Shown: positions 31,367 to 46,769, counted from the first letter of the stretch. The stretch: DNA of 64,000 nucleotides from Clusia tigrina (GCA_920105625.2 OV050030.1:97667152-97731151), one strand, 5' to 3'. Made by a program: numbers and translations. The notes: generated by a model not told the origin, from the sequence alone.

Positions 31367-32597
31367 CTATATTGAATGTAAATTAAAATCACATTAACTT
31401 TAAACTAAATTGAAATCATAAGTAAAAACATTAACGCAGGCCCACTCTACATAAATTCCCAAAGAGACACAAACATTTTTGTTTTTTCGTGTTTCGCATG
31501 CACAAAACACAAAAATATGTCATGTATTTTAAAATGATAAACGCCATTCAAAGTTGTATCAGACAACTTGACATCAGAACTTACCACTGCAATTGAAGAA
31601 TTATAAATACGTATATTTGAATATAATTTTTGGATCATCCGAATTAAGGCCCACGAAAAGATTTTGAACAAATGTATTTTGTGTAAATGGCGATAATAAA
31701 TGGCGATGACAACATAATAAATGGTTCATTGTTACCTGATGTAATCTTTGAGCGGAAATGTAAGGCACACAGATGGAACAACATAATGATAAATCACTGC
31801 AATTAAATGAATCTAAATTTGCAGGAGCTAAATTTAATGCCACATTACTCGAATCAATTCAAATATCGTTCGAATTATAATTCACTATTGAATTTGCTAA
31901 ACCACTTTTAGATAATCTCACATTATTTCGATCGCTTATACGTTCTACGCGACCCGTAATTTGTTTTTCGGCGCGCCATAATTTTACTATATTTCGTTAT
32001 AATCAAAAATATTCTTTGCAATTTAATTTTTTTTTTTTTTTAATCAAATGTATTTTTAATCGTATGGATCTCTTAATGGTAAACCGATACTCCGTCCCAC
32101 TGCTATCATAATGTGAATAATGAATTATTTGCCGCGGAAACAAATTCAATGGATGAATGTATTTTTCTGCTGCGAATATTATTTTTACTGTGTGCATTTT
32201 GTTTTCTCAAACATTTACTTTTCCATGCCATGTGAATTCAATCCATTAACTTAATTATTTAACTGAAGTTCTTCACACTTTTGCGTTACATATGCTTCAT
32301 ATAAAGAGGTGCATACTTTGAGGCTCGGCGCCATCTGTTTTTGCACATAACAGAAACGGAAACAGGTGGCTGTTTGGTATAAGAATGTTACATACATATA
32401 TTTTTTATTTTCCAGATTTGATTCTGAAAAATGAAGATGACACAAATTTAAAAAAATGCTTAGCCGATTAATATAATCATAGGTTATTATGTAATGGATT
32501 TGGAAGAATTTAGTTATAATTAATTTATTAAGTATTCTATAATAAACGATTCTAATAAACTAAAATTACTTTGGTTATATTTCTGTTTTCTTTGTAG
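31367..32597 (+). other. Intron-like spacer before the tubulin pseudogene, unit 1
   Basis: AT-rich sequence between the A tail of J1 and the tubulin exon. It ends with a pyrimidine-rich stretch and TTTGTAG at 32591-32597, a good 3' splice site placed where insect beta-tubulin genes have an intron (after codon 19). A minus-strand reading of about 124 codons at 31975-31601, with one TGA, is described separately. A T15 run lies at 32027-32041. Confidence 0.55.
31601..31975 (-). pseudogene. Unrecognised possible coding stretch opposite the tubulin, unit 1
   Basis: The minus strand stays readable for about 124 codons with a single TGA near 31858. An ATG-led part (31843-31601, 80 codons) has normal-looking composition with clustered cysteines (CSDLSLCCSICVPY). 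Within it a CAG/GTAACA sequence near 31735 would serve as a splice donor. I recognise no family. It could be a decayed exon of a host gene, a transposon remnant or chance. The second copy is at 36823-37197. Confidence 0.25.
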
Positions 32598-33860
<1,263 letters not shown>

Positions 33861-34030
33861 TTTTTAAAATTTGGAAAGTCAAAAGTCTAATAATGTATTG
33901 TAATAAAACAGTTCAGAAAAAATTATTATAAATTAATATTTAATAAACCCTTAGCCGTTGCATTTACAGTATATAAATCCTTTTTTTATCTTTATTTCTC
34001 TTATAAATTTTACATCTGGCAGATGAAATA
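33861..34030 (+). other. 3' UTR-like stretch after the tubulin pseudogene, unit 1
   Basis: AT-rich, with AATAAA at 33902-33907 and 33942-33947. It ends at the TA in front of the Tc1-like element (34029-34030). Confidence 0.5.
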
Positions 34031-35612
34031 CAGTGGGGCAGAATAGTCTGCATACCCCCTGGCCAATATATACATGCTATCGGAATAAAATGCACATGAA
34101 ATTAATCCAAACAGAAAATAATTAATAAAAATCAAAGCAACAATTATGTTTTATAAAGGATTTTTTAATAAAAATTAGCAAAACCCATTTTTAATGCACT
34201 GAAAAGTATATTCTATAAAGAAAATTCGTTATTAGATATTAGAAACTATCAAAAATATTTCATTAGTATTTAATAAGCCCGCCTTCAAGTGTTAGGACAG
34301 GACAGGATTCAAATCCGGCGACTGGGGTGGTGACTGAAATTGTTGAGGTGCATTATATAAAAGCCATTCCTTGACAACGACGGCGGTGTGCTTGGGGACG
34401 TCTTGCTGGAAGTACCAGCCCGCAGATAGACCCATTTTAGCCGTATGTTGCTTCAAATTATCTTTTAGAAGATTCAAATATTTGAATCGATCCATCGTTG
34501 TCTCTATAAAGACTAAATTCCCTACCCCATCCGCCACATGCAACCCGAGACCATGACATTACCACCGCCATGTTTGACCGTAGGTGTGCTTGGGGACGTC
34601 TTACTGGAAGTACCAGCCCGCAGATAGACCCATTTTAGCCGTATGTTGCTTCAAATTATCTGTTAGAAGATTCAAATATTTGAATCGATCCATCGTTGTC
34701 TCTATAAAGACTAAATTCCCTACCCCATCCGCCACATGCAACCCGAGACCATGACATTACCACCGCCATGTTTGACCGTAGGAAGCAAATTTTGTGGCAA
34801 TAATTCTTGATTTCCTTCCGCCACACCCTTTGTTTCCCATCACATCCGAACAAATTAAACTTGCTCTCGTCGCTGGCCCAAAAATTATCATCCTTGTCTA
34901 TATAGTTCTTCGCAAAATCTACACGCTTTGTTTTGTTCACGTCGCTGATAAAGGGCTTCTTTCTGGGCACACGGCTTTGAAAATTGGCATCTCTCAACAC
35001 ACTTCGGACTGTTTCTGGATGAACTGAGGAAATGGCTCTCAATTTCAGGCTTTAAGCTATTTCCACGGCGGTGTTCCCTAGATTTTGTTTCACTTCTCCC
35101 ATAATCAGGCGTTTATCGTGTGGCGTTACTTTCAATGGACGACCGCTCCCTTGCCTTGCTTTCCAAGCATTTTGTTTGGTTGTAATTTTTTATAATTGTT
35201 TGCACACTCGCCTTTAAACGCCCAACCAATTCTCCGATTTCTCGAAGAGAATTTCCATCGGTGCGATACTTAATAATGAGTTGGCGCAGATTTCCTTACC
35301 CGTTTGGTTCATTTTTGCCAATTTACGCGCTTTTGTTACAAAAAAATTTATGTATCTCAACTTTTTCCATGTAACAGTATATTTCAAAAACGCTCACTAT
35401 AATTGGTAGCACTGTTTACAACGAACGGTTGGAATTTCAAGAATTTAGAAATTGACCGTATGTAGACTTTTCTGTGCATTAAAAATGGGTTTTGCTAATT
35501 TTTATTAACAAATCCTTTGTAAACCAATTATTGCCTGATTTTTATTAATTATTTTCTGTTTGGATTGATTTCATGTGCATATTGCATATTGCCCAGAACT
35601 AGCTTTGTACTG
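34031..35612 (-). mobile_element. Tc1-like transposon, decayed, unit 1
   Basis: 1582 bp flanked by TA on both sides (34029-34030 and 35613-35614). The termini start CAGTG/CAGTA, and long inverted arms are visible: 34088-34209 is largely the reverse complement of 35462-35580, sharing for example AATTAATAAAAATCA and GCAAAACCCATTTTTAATGCA. A 199-bp internal tandem duplication (34386-34584 and 34585-34783) disrupts the transposase. Long arms recall the Minos, S-element and Bari2 structure; the family within Tc1 is not certain. Confidence 0.85.
34292..35312 (-). pseudogene. Tc1-like transposase, unit 1, inactivated
   Basis: From an ATG near 35312 the minus strand shows decayed helix-turn-helix readings, then a cleaner part: HPETVRSVLRDANFQSR, FASDESKF-type WASDESKFNLFGCDGKQRVWR (first catalytic Asp), SAGWYFQQDVPKHTA (second Asp; one residue short of the usual QQDNDPKHT) and PPQSPDLNPVLS, where the expected catalytic Glu (normally NPIE) is lost by mutation. 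The 199-bp tandem duplication repeats the region around MDRFKYLNLL. Several stops occur toward the N-terminus. Confidence 0.8.
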
Positions 35613-35643
35613 TATAAGTAAATTGTGTTACAGTACGGAAGAG

Positions 35644-36383
35644 CAATTCCAACGAAAAGCAATGCGATGATAGCAACATTCGCAGACGACACAGTTTTAA
35701 TGGCATCACACAATGACGAAAAAAAGGCAACAAGTACAATCCAACATATATTGGACAATGTAGTAGCATGGTGTGACTTATAGGGAATAGAGATAAATAA
35801 AGACAAAACTATACAAGTTGTATATACAAACAGAAAATCGACAAAATACAGCCTTGCTATAAAGGTCAAAAAAATTAAAACTCACTCTGCTGCAAAATAT
35901 TTTGGAATGACCATAGACGAAAAATTGACTTGGAAGCAGCACATCATTAACAAGCGAAACGATGCAAAAAATAAGTACCGACAGTTAAGCTGGCTACTTG
36001 GACGAGCATCTAGACTATCTCTCTACAACAATCTAATAATAAACAAGACAAAAATAGCGCCTATCTGGAAATATGGAATCAAAATATGGGGCACAGCTAG
36101 CATATCAAATTTAAATTTAATACAACGAATGCAGTCAAGAATACTACGAACAATTACAAATGCTGAATGGTATATCCCGAACGAGGTTATACACCGTGAC
36201 ATACACATTGATGCCATCAAGGACACAATCACAAAATGCAGCACCAAACATATACACCGACTGAGAGGCCATCAAAACCTGGAACTGCGTAGTGCAGCAG
36301 ACACGGAGGGTGCAACTCCAAAAAGATTGAAGCGAATTACCCCTGCAGAACTTACAGGAAGGTTTAAAAAAATAAATACATAA
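35644..36383 (+). pseudogene. Duplicated 3' part of J1 ORF2
   Basis: Second copy of the RT C-terminal half, beginning 35 bp before FADD and running to the same GRFKKINT end. It has the same TAG (35781-35783) as unit 1, so it was already broken when duplicated. Followed by the same 3' UTR and a 15-A tail at 36574-36588. Confidence 0.9.
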
Positions 36384-36588
36384 CAATAACAAAATAAATA
36401 ATTAATTATATACATAAATAAAATTATGGATAAATAGAGAAAATTTAATAAACAAATAAATGAAAGAAGTTCTTTTGGCATTGGCAAAAAGAGCATATTC
36501 AATCCAAACCTGCACAAAATATTACTTAATATTATGGTTATAGATTGTAATATACGAGTATATTGAAAGAAATAAAAAAAAAAAAAAA

Positions 36589-37817
36589 CTATATTGAATG
36601 TAAATTAAAATCACATTAACTTTAAACTAAATTGAAATCATAAGTAAAAACATTAACGCAGGCCCACTCTACATAAATTCCCAAAGAGACACAAACATTT
36701 TTGTGTTTTCGTGTTTCGCATGCACAAAACACAAAAATATGTCATGTATTTTAAAATGATAAACGCCATTCAAAGTTGTATCAGACAACTTGACATCAGA
36801 ACTTACCACTGCAATTGAAGAATTATAAATACGTATATTTGAATATAATTTTTGGATCATCCGAATTAAGGCCCACGAAAAGATTTTGAACAAATGTATT
36901 TTGTGTAAATGGCGATAATAAATGGCGATGACAACATAATAAATGGTTCATTGTTACCTGATGTAATCTTTGAGCGGAAATGTAAGGCACACAGATGGAA
37001 CAACATAATGATAAATCACTGCAATTAAATGAATCTAAATTTGCAGGAGCTAAATTTAATGCCACATTACTCGAATCAATTCAAATATCGTTCGAATTAT
37101 AATTCACTATTGAATTTGCTAAACCACTTTTAGATAATCTCACATTATTTCGATCGCTTATACGTTCTACGCGACCCGTAATTTGTTTTTCGGCGCGCCA
37201 TAATTTTACTATATTTCGTTATAATCAAAAATATTCTTTGCAATTTAATTTTTTTTTTTTTAATCAAATGTATTTTTAATCGTATGGATCTCTTAATGGT
37301 AAACCGATACTCCGTCCCACTGCTATCATAATGTGAATAATGAATTATTTGCCGCGGAAACAAATTCAATGGATGAATGTATTTTTCTGCTGCGAATATT
37401 ATTTTTACTGTGTGCATTTTGTTTTCTCAAACATTTACTTTTCCATGCCATGTGAATTCAATCCATTAACTTAATTATTTAACTGAAGTTCTTCACACTT
37501 TTGCGTTACATATGCTTCATATAAAGAGGTGCATACTTTGAGGCTCGGCGCCATCTGTTTTTGCACATAACAGAAACGGAAACAGGTGGCTGTTTGGTAT
37601 AAGAATGTTACATACATATATTTTTTATTTTCCAGATTTGATTCTGAAAAATGAAGATGACACAAATTTAAAAAAATGCTTAGCCGATTAATATAATCAT
37701 AGGTTATTATGTAATGGATTTGGAAGAATTTAGTTATAATTAATTTATTAAGTATTCTATAATAAACGATTCTAATAAACTAAAATTACTTTGGTTATAT
37801 TTCTGTTTTCTTTGTAG
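36589..37817 (+). other. Intron-like spacer before the tubulin pseudogene, unit 2
   Basis: Duplicate of 31367-32597 with one substitution near 36705 and a T run shorter by two near 37249-37261. It ends with the same splice acceptor just before 37818. Confidence 0.55.
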
Positions 37818-39080
<1,263 letters not shown>

Positions 39081-39250
39081 TTTTTAAAATTTGGAAAGTC
39101 AAAAGTCTAATAATGTATTGTAATAAAACAGTTCAGAAAAAATTATTATAAATTAATATTTAATAAACCCTTAGCCGTTGCATTTACAGTATATAAATCC
39201 TTTTTTTATCTTTATTTCTCTTATAAATTTTACATCTGGCAGATGAAATA

Positions 39251-40831
39251 CAGTGGGCAGAATAGTCTGCATACCCCCTGGCCAATATATACATGCTATC
39301 GGAATAAAATGCACATGAAATTAATCCAAACAGAAAATAATTAATAAAAATCAAAGCAACAATTATGTTTTATAAAGGATTTTTTAATAAAAATTAGCAA
39401 AACCCATTTTTAATGCACTGAAAAGTATATTCTATAAAGAAAATTCGTTATTAGATATTAGAAACTATCAAAAATATTTCATTAGTATTTAATAAGCCCG
39501 CCTTCAAGTGTTAGGACAGGACAGGATTCAAATCCGGCGACTGGGGTGGTGACTGAAATTGTTGAGGTGCATTATATAAAAGCCATTCCTTGACAACGAC
39601 GGCGGTGTGCTTGGGGACGTCTTGCTGGAAGTACCAGCCCGCAGATAGACCCATTTTAGCCGTATGTTGCTTCAAATTATCTTTTAGAAGATTCAAATAT
39701 TTGAATCGATCCATCGTTGTCTCTATAAAGACTAAATTCCCTACCCCATCCGCCACATGCAACCCGAGACCATGACATTACCACCGCCATGTTTGACCGT
39801 AGGTGTGCTTGGGGACGTCTTGCTGGAAGTACCAGCCCGCAGATAGACCCATTTTAGCCGTATGTTGCTTCAAATTATCTGTTAGAAGATTCAAATATTT
39901 GAATCGATCCATCGTTGTCTCTATAAAGACTAAATTCCCTACCCCATCCGCCACATGCAACCCGAGACCATGACATTACCACCGCCATGTTTGACCGTAG
40001 GAAGCAAATTTTGTGGCAATAATTCTTGATTTCCTTCCGCCACACCCTTTGTTTCCCATCACATCCGAACAAATTAAACTTGCTCTCGTCGCTGGCCCAA
40101 AAATTATCATCCTTGTCTATATAGTTCTTCGCAAAATCTACACGCTTTGTTTTGTTCACGTCGCTGATAAAGGGCTTCTTTCTGGGCACACGGCTTTGAA
40201 AATTGGCATCTCTCAACACACTTCGGACTGTTTCTGGATGAACTGAGGAAATGGCTCTCAATTTCAGGCTTTAAGCTATTTCCACGGCGGTGTTCCCTAG
40301 ATTTTGTTTCACTTCTCCCATAATCAGGCGTTTATCGTGTGGCGTTACTTTCAATGGACGACCGCTCCCTTGCCTTGCTTTCCAAGCATTTTGTTTGGTT
40401 GTAATTTTTTATAATTGTTTGCACACTCGCCTTTAAACGCCCAACCAATTCTCCGATTTCTCGAAGAGAATTTCCATCGGTGCGATACTTAATAATGAGT
40501 TGGCGCAGATTTCCTTACCCGTTTGGTTCATTTTTGCCAATTTACGCGCTTTTGTTACAAAAAAATTTATGTATCTCAACTTTTTCCATGTAACAGTATA
40601 TTTCAAAAACGCTCACTATAATTGGTAGCACTGTTTACAACGAACGGTTGGAATTTCAAGAATTTAGAAATTGACCGTATGTAGACTTTTCTGTGCATTA
40701 AAAATGGGTTTTGCTAATTTTTATTAACAAATCCTTTGTAAACCAATTATTGCCTGATTTTTATTAATTATTTTCTGTTTGGATTGATTTCATGTGCATA
40801 TTGCATATTGCCCAGAACTAGCTTTGTACTG
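39251..40831 (-). mobile_element. Tc1-like transposon, decayed, unit 2
   Basis: Copy of 34031-35612, including the TA flanks, long inverted arms and the 199-bp internal duplication (39605-39803 and 39804-40002). One base is lost in the terminal GGGG. Confidence 0.85.
39511..40531 (-). pseudogene. Tc1-like transposase, unit 2, inactivated
   Basis: Identical in reading to the unit 1 transposase: WASDESKFNLFG and QQDVPKHTA are present, and the catalytic Glu position is lost. It shares every disruption I noticed, so it adds no functional copy. Confidence 0.8.
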
Positions 40832-40949
40832 TATAAGTAAATTGTGTTACAGTACGGAAGAGTTAGGTAAAAATAAATCAACATTTAGGATTACGTTTTT
40901 ATAACAATAATTTACAATTTCATTAAATTCCTGTTTCAGAATTTACGAG

Positions 40950-42363
40950 TCAATAAATCCTTTGGTACAGGGCGCTTGAGTCGTCTCGGTTGCTTACTCT
41001 TTCATTGGTCTTATCTTAGTCGGTGTGTGTGCCTTTTTTTACATATGTGGGCAGTTTCTTGCACAGTGCCAATGTTGAGATCACGGTCAATAGCTTCATC
41101 GGGCATATATCATACAGCATTGTTGATTGTGCTTAGTATTTTTATGATAAAAAAACCTTTGTAAAGTATTTCTGTTAGATCTGCTTTCAGTGCCCCAAAT
41201 TTCTATTCCGTACCTCCATGTAGGCATGATTATTGTCTTGTGCATCACGGATTTATTTAATAGCGAAAGATTCGATTGTTTCCCTAACAGCTAATACAGT
41301 TGTCTGAATCTATTTTTTATTTCGTTCCTCTTTTGTATTATGTGCTCTTTCCATAATAGTTTGGCATCAATTGGCATACAGAGGTATTTAGCTTTAGTGC
41401 CAATTTTCATCAGGTCATTATTTATGGTTAGATGCACTGACTTAGTCCTCCTATTAGTGTAAATGACTTGGATAGTCTTGTCGCCATTTATTTTGATTTC
41501 CCACTTTCCAAATCAAGGAAAAGTTTTGTCAAGTATTTGTTGGAGATTTTTTGCAGCTATAGCCAGATCTTGGTGTGATACAAGCAGAACAGTATCGACA
41601 GCTAATGTTATCATGTTTTCATTTGATATAGGTAAAGGGATGTTAGCTGTATATAAGACATATAGTGTTGGTCCTAATACCTTGTGGTACTCCGGCCTCC
41701 CTTTTTAGAACATCGGAGCATTCCTCAACATACTTGACATAGAAATATCTGTTTTTGATGTAGCTTTTTCGAACTTGTGCAGTAGTCCTTTCTGCCATAC
41801 GCTATCAAATGGCTTTGCAAAATCAAAGTATACTGACACGCAACTAATTTTTTTTGCGAATTTCAGTTGCTATTTTATGCTCTATTCTATGAACTTGCTG
41901 AATTGTGGAGTGTTTATATCTGCATCCACGCTTTACACTTCCAAAAAAATTCGGGGTGTATGTGGGGTGTATGTAATAATTTGTAATTTTTATAAACCTT
42001 TTTTCTGTAAAATGCGACTCAGATATTAACAGTATGTCTACTTGGTAAACGTGAATAAAAATCTTAAGTTCAAGAATATGTTGACTGAGTCTACTAACAT
42101 TCCAGAGATTTACTTTCAAATTACTTTCCTTGTTCATTCAATTTAGTGATCAGTATATTGATAATATTTGTCATGGTAGACATTTGTGAGTCTAATTGTT
42201 TCAGCAAATTCTTTAGTTCAGACATGTCATTGTTGTCAACAGTAGCGGTTGGATGAGGGATTACCGGCTGCCACTTATGCATACGCCAAGTTAGTTGAAG
42301 TGAGGCTGTGTTTAATTGGCAGTTCATTTTGGTGTTGTTGACACATTGTACGTTGGATATCAA
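40950..42363 (-). mobile_element. LINE J2, Jockey-type, internally deleted
   Basis: Minus-strand remnants in order: an ORF1 C-terminus with a leucine-rich helix (SELKNLLKQLDSQMSTM, about 42200-42130), the start of ORF2 endonuclease (KVNLWNVSRLSQHILELKIF, VDILLISESHFTEKRF), then a deletion joining to RT (STIQQVHRIEHKIATEI near 41870), RT palm pieces (AKPFDSVWQKGLLHKFEKA, about 41820), LGPTLYVLYTANIP and LAVDTVLLVS (about 41610-41585), which replaces the catalytic FADD with AVDT. The reading ends near 40960. A different family from J1 by sequence. Confidence 0.75.
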
Positions 42364-42575
42364 TAGTTCTACGAGTTGTTAGGGTGTGCTATAGTTAGTA
42401 GTTATATATTATATGACTATATGCATATCTCGAACAATATTTATTTAATTGGTTGGTTAACGCATTGGGCGTAACATTCAGTCTATTATCCAACCTCCAC
42501 ATAGAACTCAGAAGTATATTAAACCTACAACGACTTTTTGGCCCAATGTTATTTTTAATTATCAACTTCTGAAAA
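42364..42575 (+). other. Short spacer between LINE J2 and LINE J3
   Basis: AT-rich, no gene or element recognised. Confidence 0.3.
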
Positions 42576-44040
42576 ATGAAAACTAGAGGAAAACAGCAGA
42601 CGAAATTCGACCGCACTCCGGATTACAAAGCTCGGGGTGGGACAGGCATACTCATAAAAGACCGCATAAAACACCACTCACTAGAAAACTACGAAAAGGA
42701 ATATCTCCAAGCGACCTCCATCTGCCTGCAATGTTGGGACGCCAACATAACGGTATCATCTGATTATCGCCCACCTAGACACACTGTCACAACAGCTCAG
42801 TTTGACATTTTTTTAAAGTCGTTGGGAGAAAAATTTATATCATCCGGTGATTACAACGCTAAACATACGAATTGGGGTTCACACGTTATAAATCCCAAGG
42901 GTAAACAGTTATACTACGCCTTGACGAATCGGCGTAACAAAACGGACTATGTGTCATCTGGTAAACCCACTTACTGGCCTACGGATCAACGGAAGATCCC
43001 AGACTTACTAGATTTTGCAATAACGAAAGGACTCCACAAAAAACTTCTGTCTACAGAATCATGCTTTGAGCTGAGTTCAGATCATTCCCCAGTTATAATG
43101 CACCTAAGGAAATACCCAGAAGACACAAACAAACCTTTTGATTAGTAACAGGTTTTAGACAAGGTTACTTTCCTCAAGTTTGGAAACTGTCCCACGTAAT
43201 CATGATACCCAAACCTGGCAAAACTCCAACGCAAGTCTCGTCATACAGACCAATAAGCCTGTTATACGTCATCTCGGAACTATTCGAGAAATTATTGCTA
43301 TCAAAATTAACCCCATACCTGGTACAGAATAAAGTAATACCTAACCACCAGATTTTTTTCCGAAAAAAGCATGGCACTATTGAACAAGTACACAGACTAG
43401 TATCCCAAATCAGAAAGGCGTTCGAGGAGAAATAATATTGCTCTGCAGTGTTCCTCGATGTCGCACACGCCTTTGACAAAGTATGGCACGAGGGCCTCGT
43501 CTATAAAATAAGAAAACTTCTGCCTTCAAATATCCATAGTATCCTGGAATCATACTTAAAGGGTAGGCGATTTCAAGTCAAATTTGAAGATTACCTTTCA
43601 CCAGAAATGGATATATTGGCTGGATTACCTCAAGGAAGTGTTTTTGGCCCGATACTGTACACACTATACATCTCAGATTTACCAACAAACAAATATCTGC
43701 GCACCTCAACTTTTGCCGATGACACTGCGATTTAATAGTACCCATCTGGATATATGGAATTCAGCTGTGGAGAGAAGCAAAAACATCAAACATCGAACTG
43801 TTGTAAAGGACCCAGTCTAAAATACTCGCACAATCACTGGTGCACCGTGGTTCATGAAAAACCTAAACATTCACCCATAATAGATCAGAGGCATTCAGAT
43901 GTCAAAAAGAAGTACCAACTAAAATTATCGAACAACCCCCAATATACTAGCTAGGAACTTACTACTACAAACAAGCCCACGACCGGCTTGAAGAGAGCAG
44001 ACCGCAACCAACAACGGCTTACTTACACAAACTTGATCTG
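42576..44040 (+). mobile_element. LINE J3, Jockey-type, internally deleted
   Basis: 5'-truncated endonuclease (ARGGTGILIKDRIKHHS, SSGDYNAKHTNWGS, SSDHSPVIMH; 42576-43145), then RT pieces: PKPGKTPTQVSSYRPISLL (43205-43260), a frame to 43435, then FLDVAHAFDKVWHEGLVYKI, LPQGSVFGPILYTLY and FADDTAI with the catalytic FADD intact (43711-43722). After a further deletion, the ORF2 C-terminus (about 43840-43960) is readable. The part between endonuclease and RT is missing. The 3' end is unclear and abuts an LTR. Confidence 0.75.
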
Positions 44041-44049
44041 CAAGGATAT

Positions 44050-44340
44050 TAATTAAACACAAATTTGAATTACACTTAGATTTATTACACTCACATTAAT
44101 TTCAGGTCTTGACAACTCGAGGTCCTCCTTAAGTCTAACTTTATTAATAACTTATAAACTCTCAGCTTGGCTGCGTCAGCATTCCCTGGCTGCGGCACCG
44201 GTCCCACGCTAGCGGTATTGCACCGGATACGCGTGCAAGCATTCAGACGCTACGTCAGCAGATTCGCTGTATTTACCTATGTTGCGCTTATGCTTGCTTG
44301 GAGACAGGTGTGAAGAGGGGCGGCTACGGGCGTGTTAACT
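44050..44340 (-). repeat. LTR of element E (approximate)
   Basis: Begins AGTTAACACG on the minus strand directly after the purine tract and contains TTATTAATAAAG, a likely polyadenylation signal. No partner LTR is in the window, so the far end is a guess. Confidence 0.5.
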
Positions 44341-44463
44341 CCTCCCTCCTTAAATGTCTATGATTCGCAGATCTACATGAGTCACCGCAGGAACTTCGTT
44401 GGTTTTTTTCGGAGAGGATTCGTCTTGCTTTATTGTTGTGCTTTAATGCAGGGATTAGGGAAT

Positions 44464-45716
44464 CTAATGTTCACAATTATTCGCTTCCAGGGTGGCTAGG
44501 GTGAGTAACATTGCAGCTTCTATCGCAGTTGAAACCTGGAATTTGTCACCGAGCTTACTGAGACTATTGATATTTTCGAGGCGAAGGCCGTGAACATACT
44601 CCAGATTTAATTTAAGGCCCTCATTGGTTATGTTGCTCAGCACCGATGGCAAAGCTTTAAGGCTTCTGGTCTCCGTGCTGACAAAATTTCGATTGTCAAT
44701 TTGCACTGTTTCATTGTTGAGCTGTATGAGGAAGGAGTCCTCTAGGCGTCTTGATTCTTTTCCCCCACGGAAGGCTCCATTGAAGTTTGTTAGAAAAATT
44801 GTGTTTCCGTTAATCATCTCCACGACTTCATCACTTACTGTTTCAAACCAGCATTTGGCATCGCCACCTTTCAGCAATCTTGGTAAACATATTTCTTCAG
44901 ATAAACATATTTATCAGCCTATCCTCACAATTTTCGCGTTGTTGATAGAGAGGCAATCGCCAGTAATACCATGAGTTTTTTCAATATTCATCACAATTTT
45001 TTGTACAGGATATCGACACGTTTGTCCCCTGACGAGGTGCTTCTCACCAGTATTAGTCGACATTTATCCTTTGGCAGCGGGAGCACTTATCCGAGCATAG
45101 TTCCATTCGTATATATAGATGGCTTGGCATATTCCATTGCATCTACCAGATTTTGATAAGGTAGCGCATTATTTCAGAAATAACCTGCTCGGTTTCGGCC
45201 TGGTCTAAAAGTATGGTGTTTAAGATTCCAGTTTTTGCCATCTGACATTCTGAAATTTGCTCTTTTAGAACAAGAACCTTGTTAGTCAACAGAATTTCGA
45301 GCTTTTCCACATTGAAGCTTTTGTCAACGTAATTTCCATAATCTACCTCGTTTATAGCTTCTTGCGGGGCGTTAAAGATATTTCTGTTAATGGAAAGCTG
45401 GGTATTGTTGTTGTCAACCAATTAATTTTGGTTACACAGAACACAATTACAATCAGTGGCGTCAGGAGATCCTGCTACCCATTTCCACGCCGATCCAATC
45501 CAATTTATAGAGCGGGGTTTTCTGCAATTCGTTAAGACGCATTTCCGTCTGGCTGAGATAGAGAGCGATGATCGTCTTCATCGGAGTTGCCTCAAGCTCG
45601 CGTTGCACTACACCCGTCAGTTCCAAAATAATTTCTTTGAATTGAGTGTGGTCTATTGTATGTATCAGCTTAAAGTGATCATTGATTATCCATCCACTTC
45701 CATGTTCGATTGTCAC
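44464..45716 (-). pseudogene. Env of element E (errantivirus, baculovirus F-like), broken
   Basis: Envelope gene pieces in three readings: 45716-45462 (starts in GSGWIINDHFKLIHTID, an N-terminal signature of 17.6/297/ZAM-type env, and reaches DWIG, after which a frameshift near 45475 breaks the frame), 45421-45143 (helical, NEVDYGNYVDKSF) and 44877-44464 (a late ectodomain part with SNITNEGLKL and LATLEANN). No clear membrane anchor remains before the PPT, so the 3' end seems partly deleted. Proteins of this type would mediate membrane fusion; this copy cannot. Confidence 0.75.
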
Positions 45717-46269
45717 CAGCGGAGATTTGTAGTTGAAAACGTTGAACCCGGAAGCAATCTATTTTGACAAAAATTTCAAAAAAAATTCACAATTTTCTCT
45801 GATATAAAATAAAATAATCTCAAAAAAATCGTTACTTCAGCGCTTAGCTAACATTCGTCATTGTCGCGTATTCTTTTCCTGGGAGTTCTATGTCCTTGAT
45901 TGCATACGAAAAACTTTGTTTTTTTTCAAATTCGAAAAATTCAAGGCACGAAAGGACAGATAGCTTCCTCAAAAGAAGAGGGTTACAAGTACAGCATATC
46001 TTCAAGAACATCCTGTTAATATTTTTTTAACTTTTAACAATTCGATCTCTTTTTTTATTCCATATGTACAACAGACTTTTGTCCTCGAGAGATAGATTCC
46101 ATATTTCAAAATTTTCATTTTCTTTTTAGAATTTACAACTTACAAATTATTAAAATTATTTTATATATTGAAATATTACTGTAATTATATTATATTTAAA
46201 TAAAAGCATTATTTTTCTTTTGTGTTTTAGAATAAATTGTATTTGTTTCGCGAAGGAAGTTGTAATTGG

Positions 46270-46769
46270 GTTGAAAAAAATTTATTTTTGACAAATTTTT
46301 ACTTGATAATTTATTCTTTGTACCGTCTTGAAAAATATATTGCTCGGTTTGTACTTAGTTATGGAATGAATTGTATTGGTATAACGGTCGGCAGCTATGT
46401 ACAACAATTCCTTTGGGGATGTGTGGGTATCTCTCTCTGTAAACACCGGTATATTTCAATAATGGTGGAGTGAAGCCATTCGACTTGCCCATTCACTTCG
46501 CTCCGTTGAATAGGGGGTTCGATAGCGTCTAATTGCTAACCCTCTAACATAATTCGAGAATAAAGGACTGACGAACCCTCTTTCGCCAATTTTTTACGTA
46601 AAAGAATAGCGGACTTATTCTTTATATGGAAGAATTTCGCAAATTTAGAGAATTTGAATATGCTGCAGAGAAATTTTTCCCCACTAATTTCGAAGATATC
46701 GATGTGTAAAATGTCGCACGGATGTTTCGGGATAGGAGCATCCTTTCGTTTTGGGAAGAAGGGATGCAT
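46270..46769 (-). pseudogene. Integrase fragment of element E
   Basis: Minus-strand PIPKHPCDILHIDIFEISGE holds the start of the gypsy integrase core, followed by FSKFAKFFHIK and, after a deletion and frame changes, a NGQVEWLHSTI segment near 46480 that contains the third catalytic Glu region. The end of the open part is at 46536. The middle Asp region is missing. Confidence 0.7.

Larger units (their letters stand above)
44050..46769 (-). mobile_element. Element E: errantivirus remnant (integrase, env, LTR)
   Basis: Minus-strand order is integrase fragment (46769-46270), env (45716-44464), PPT (44341-44353, GGAGGGAGG) and an LTR starting AGTTAACACG at 44340. RT and everything upstream are absent. 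AGTTAAC at the LTR start matches the gypsy-group LTR style. The LTR 3' end is uncertain (about 44050), with an AATAAA near 44143 in the sense direction. Confidence 0.75.
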
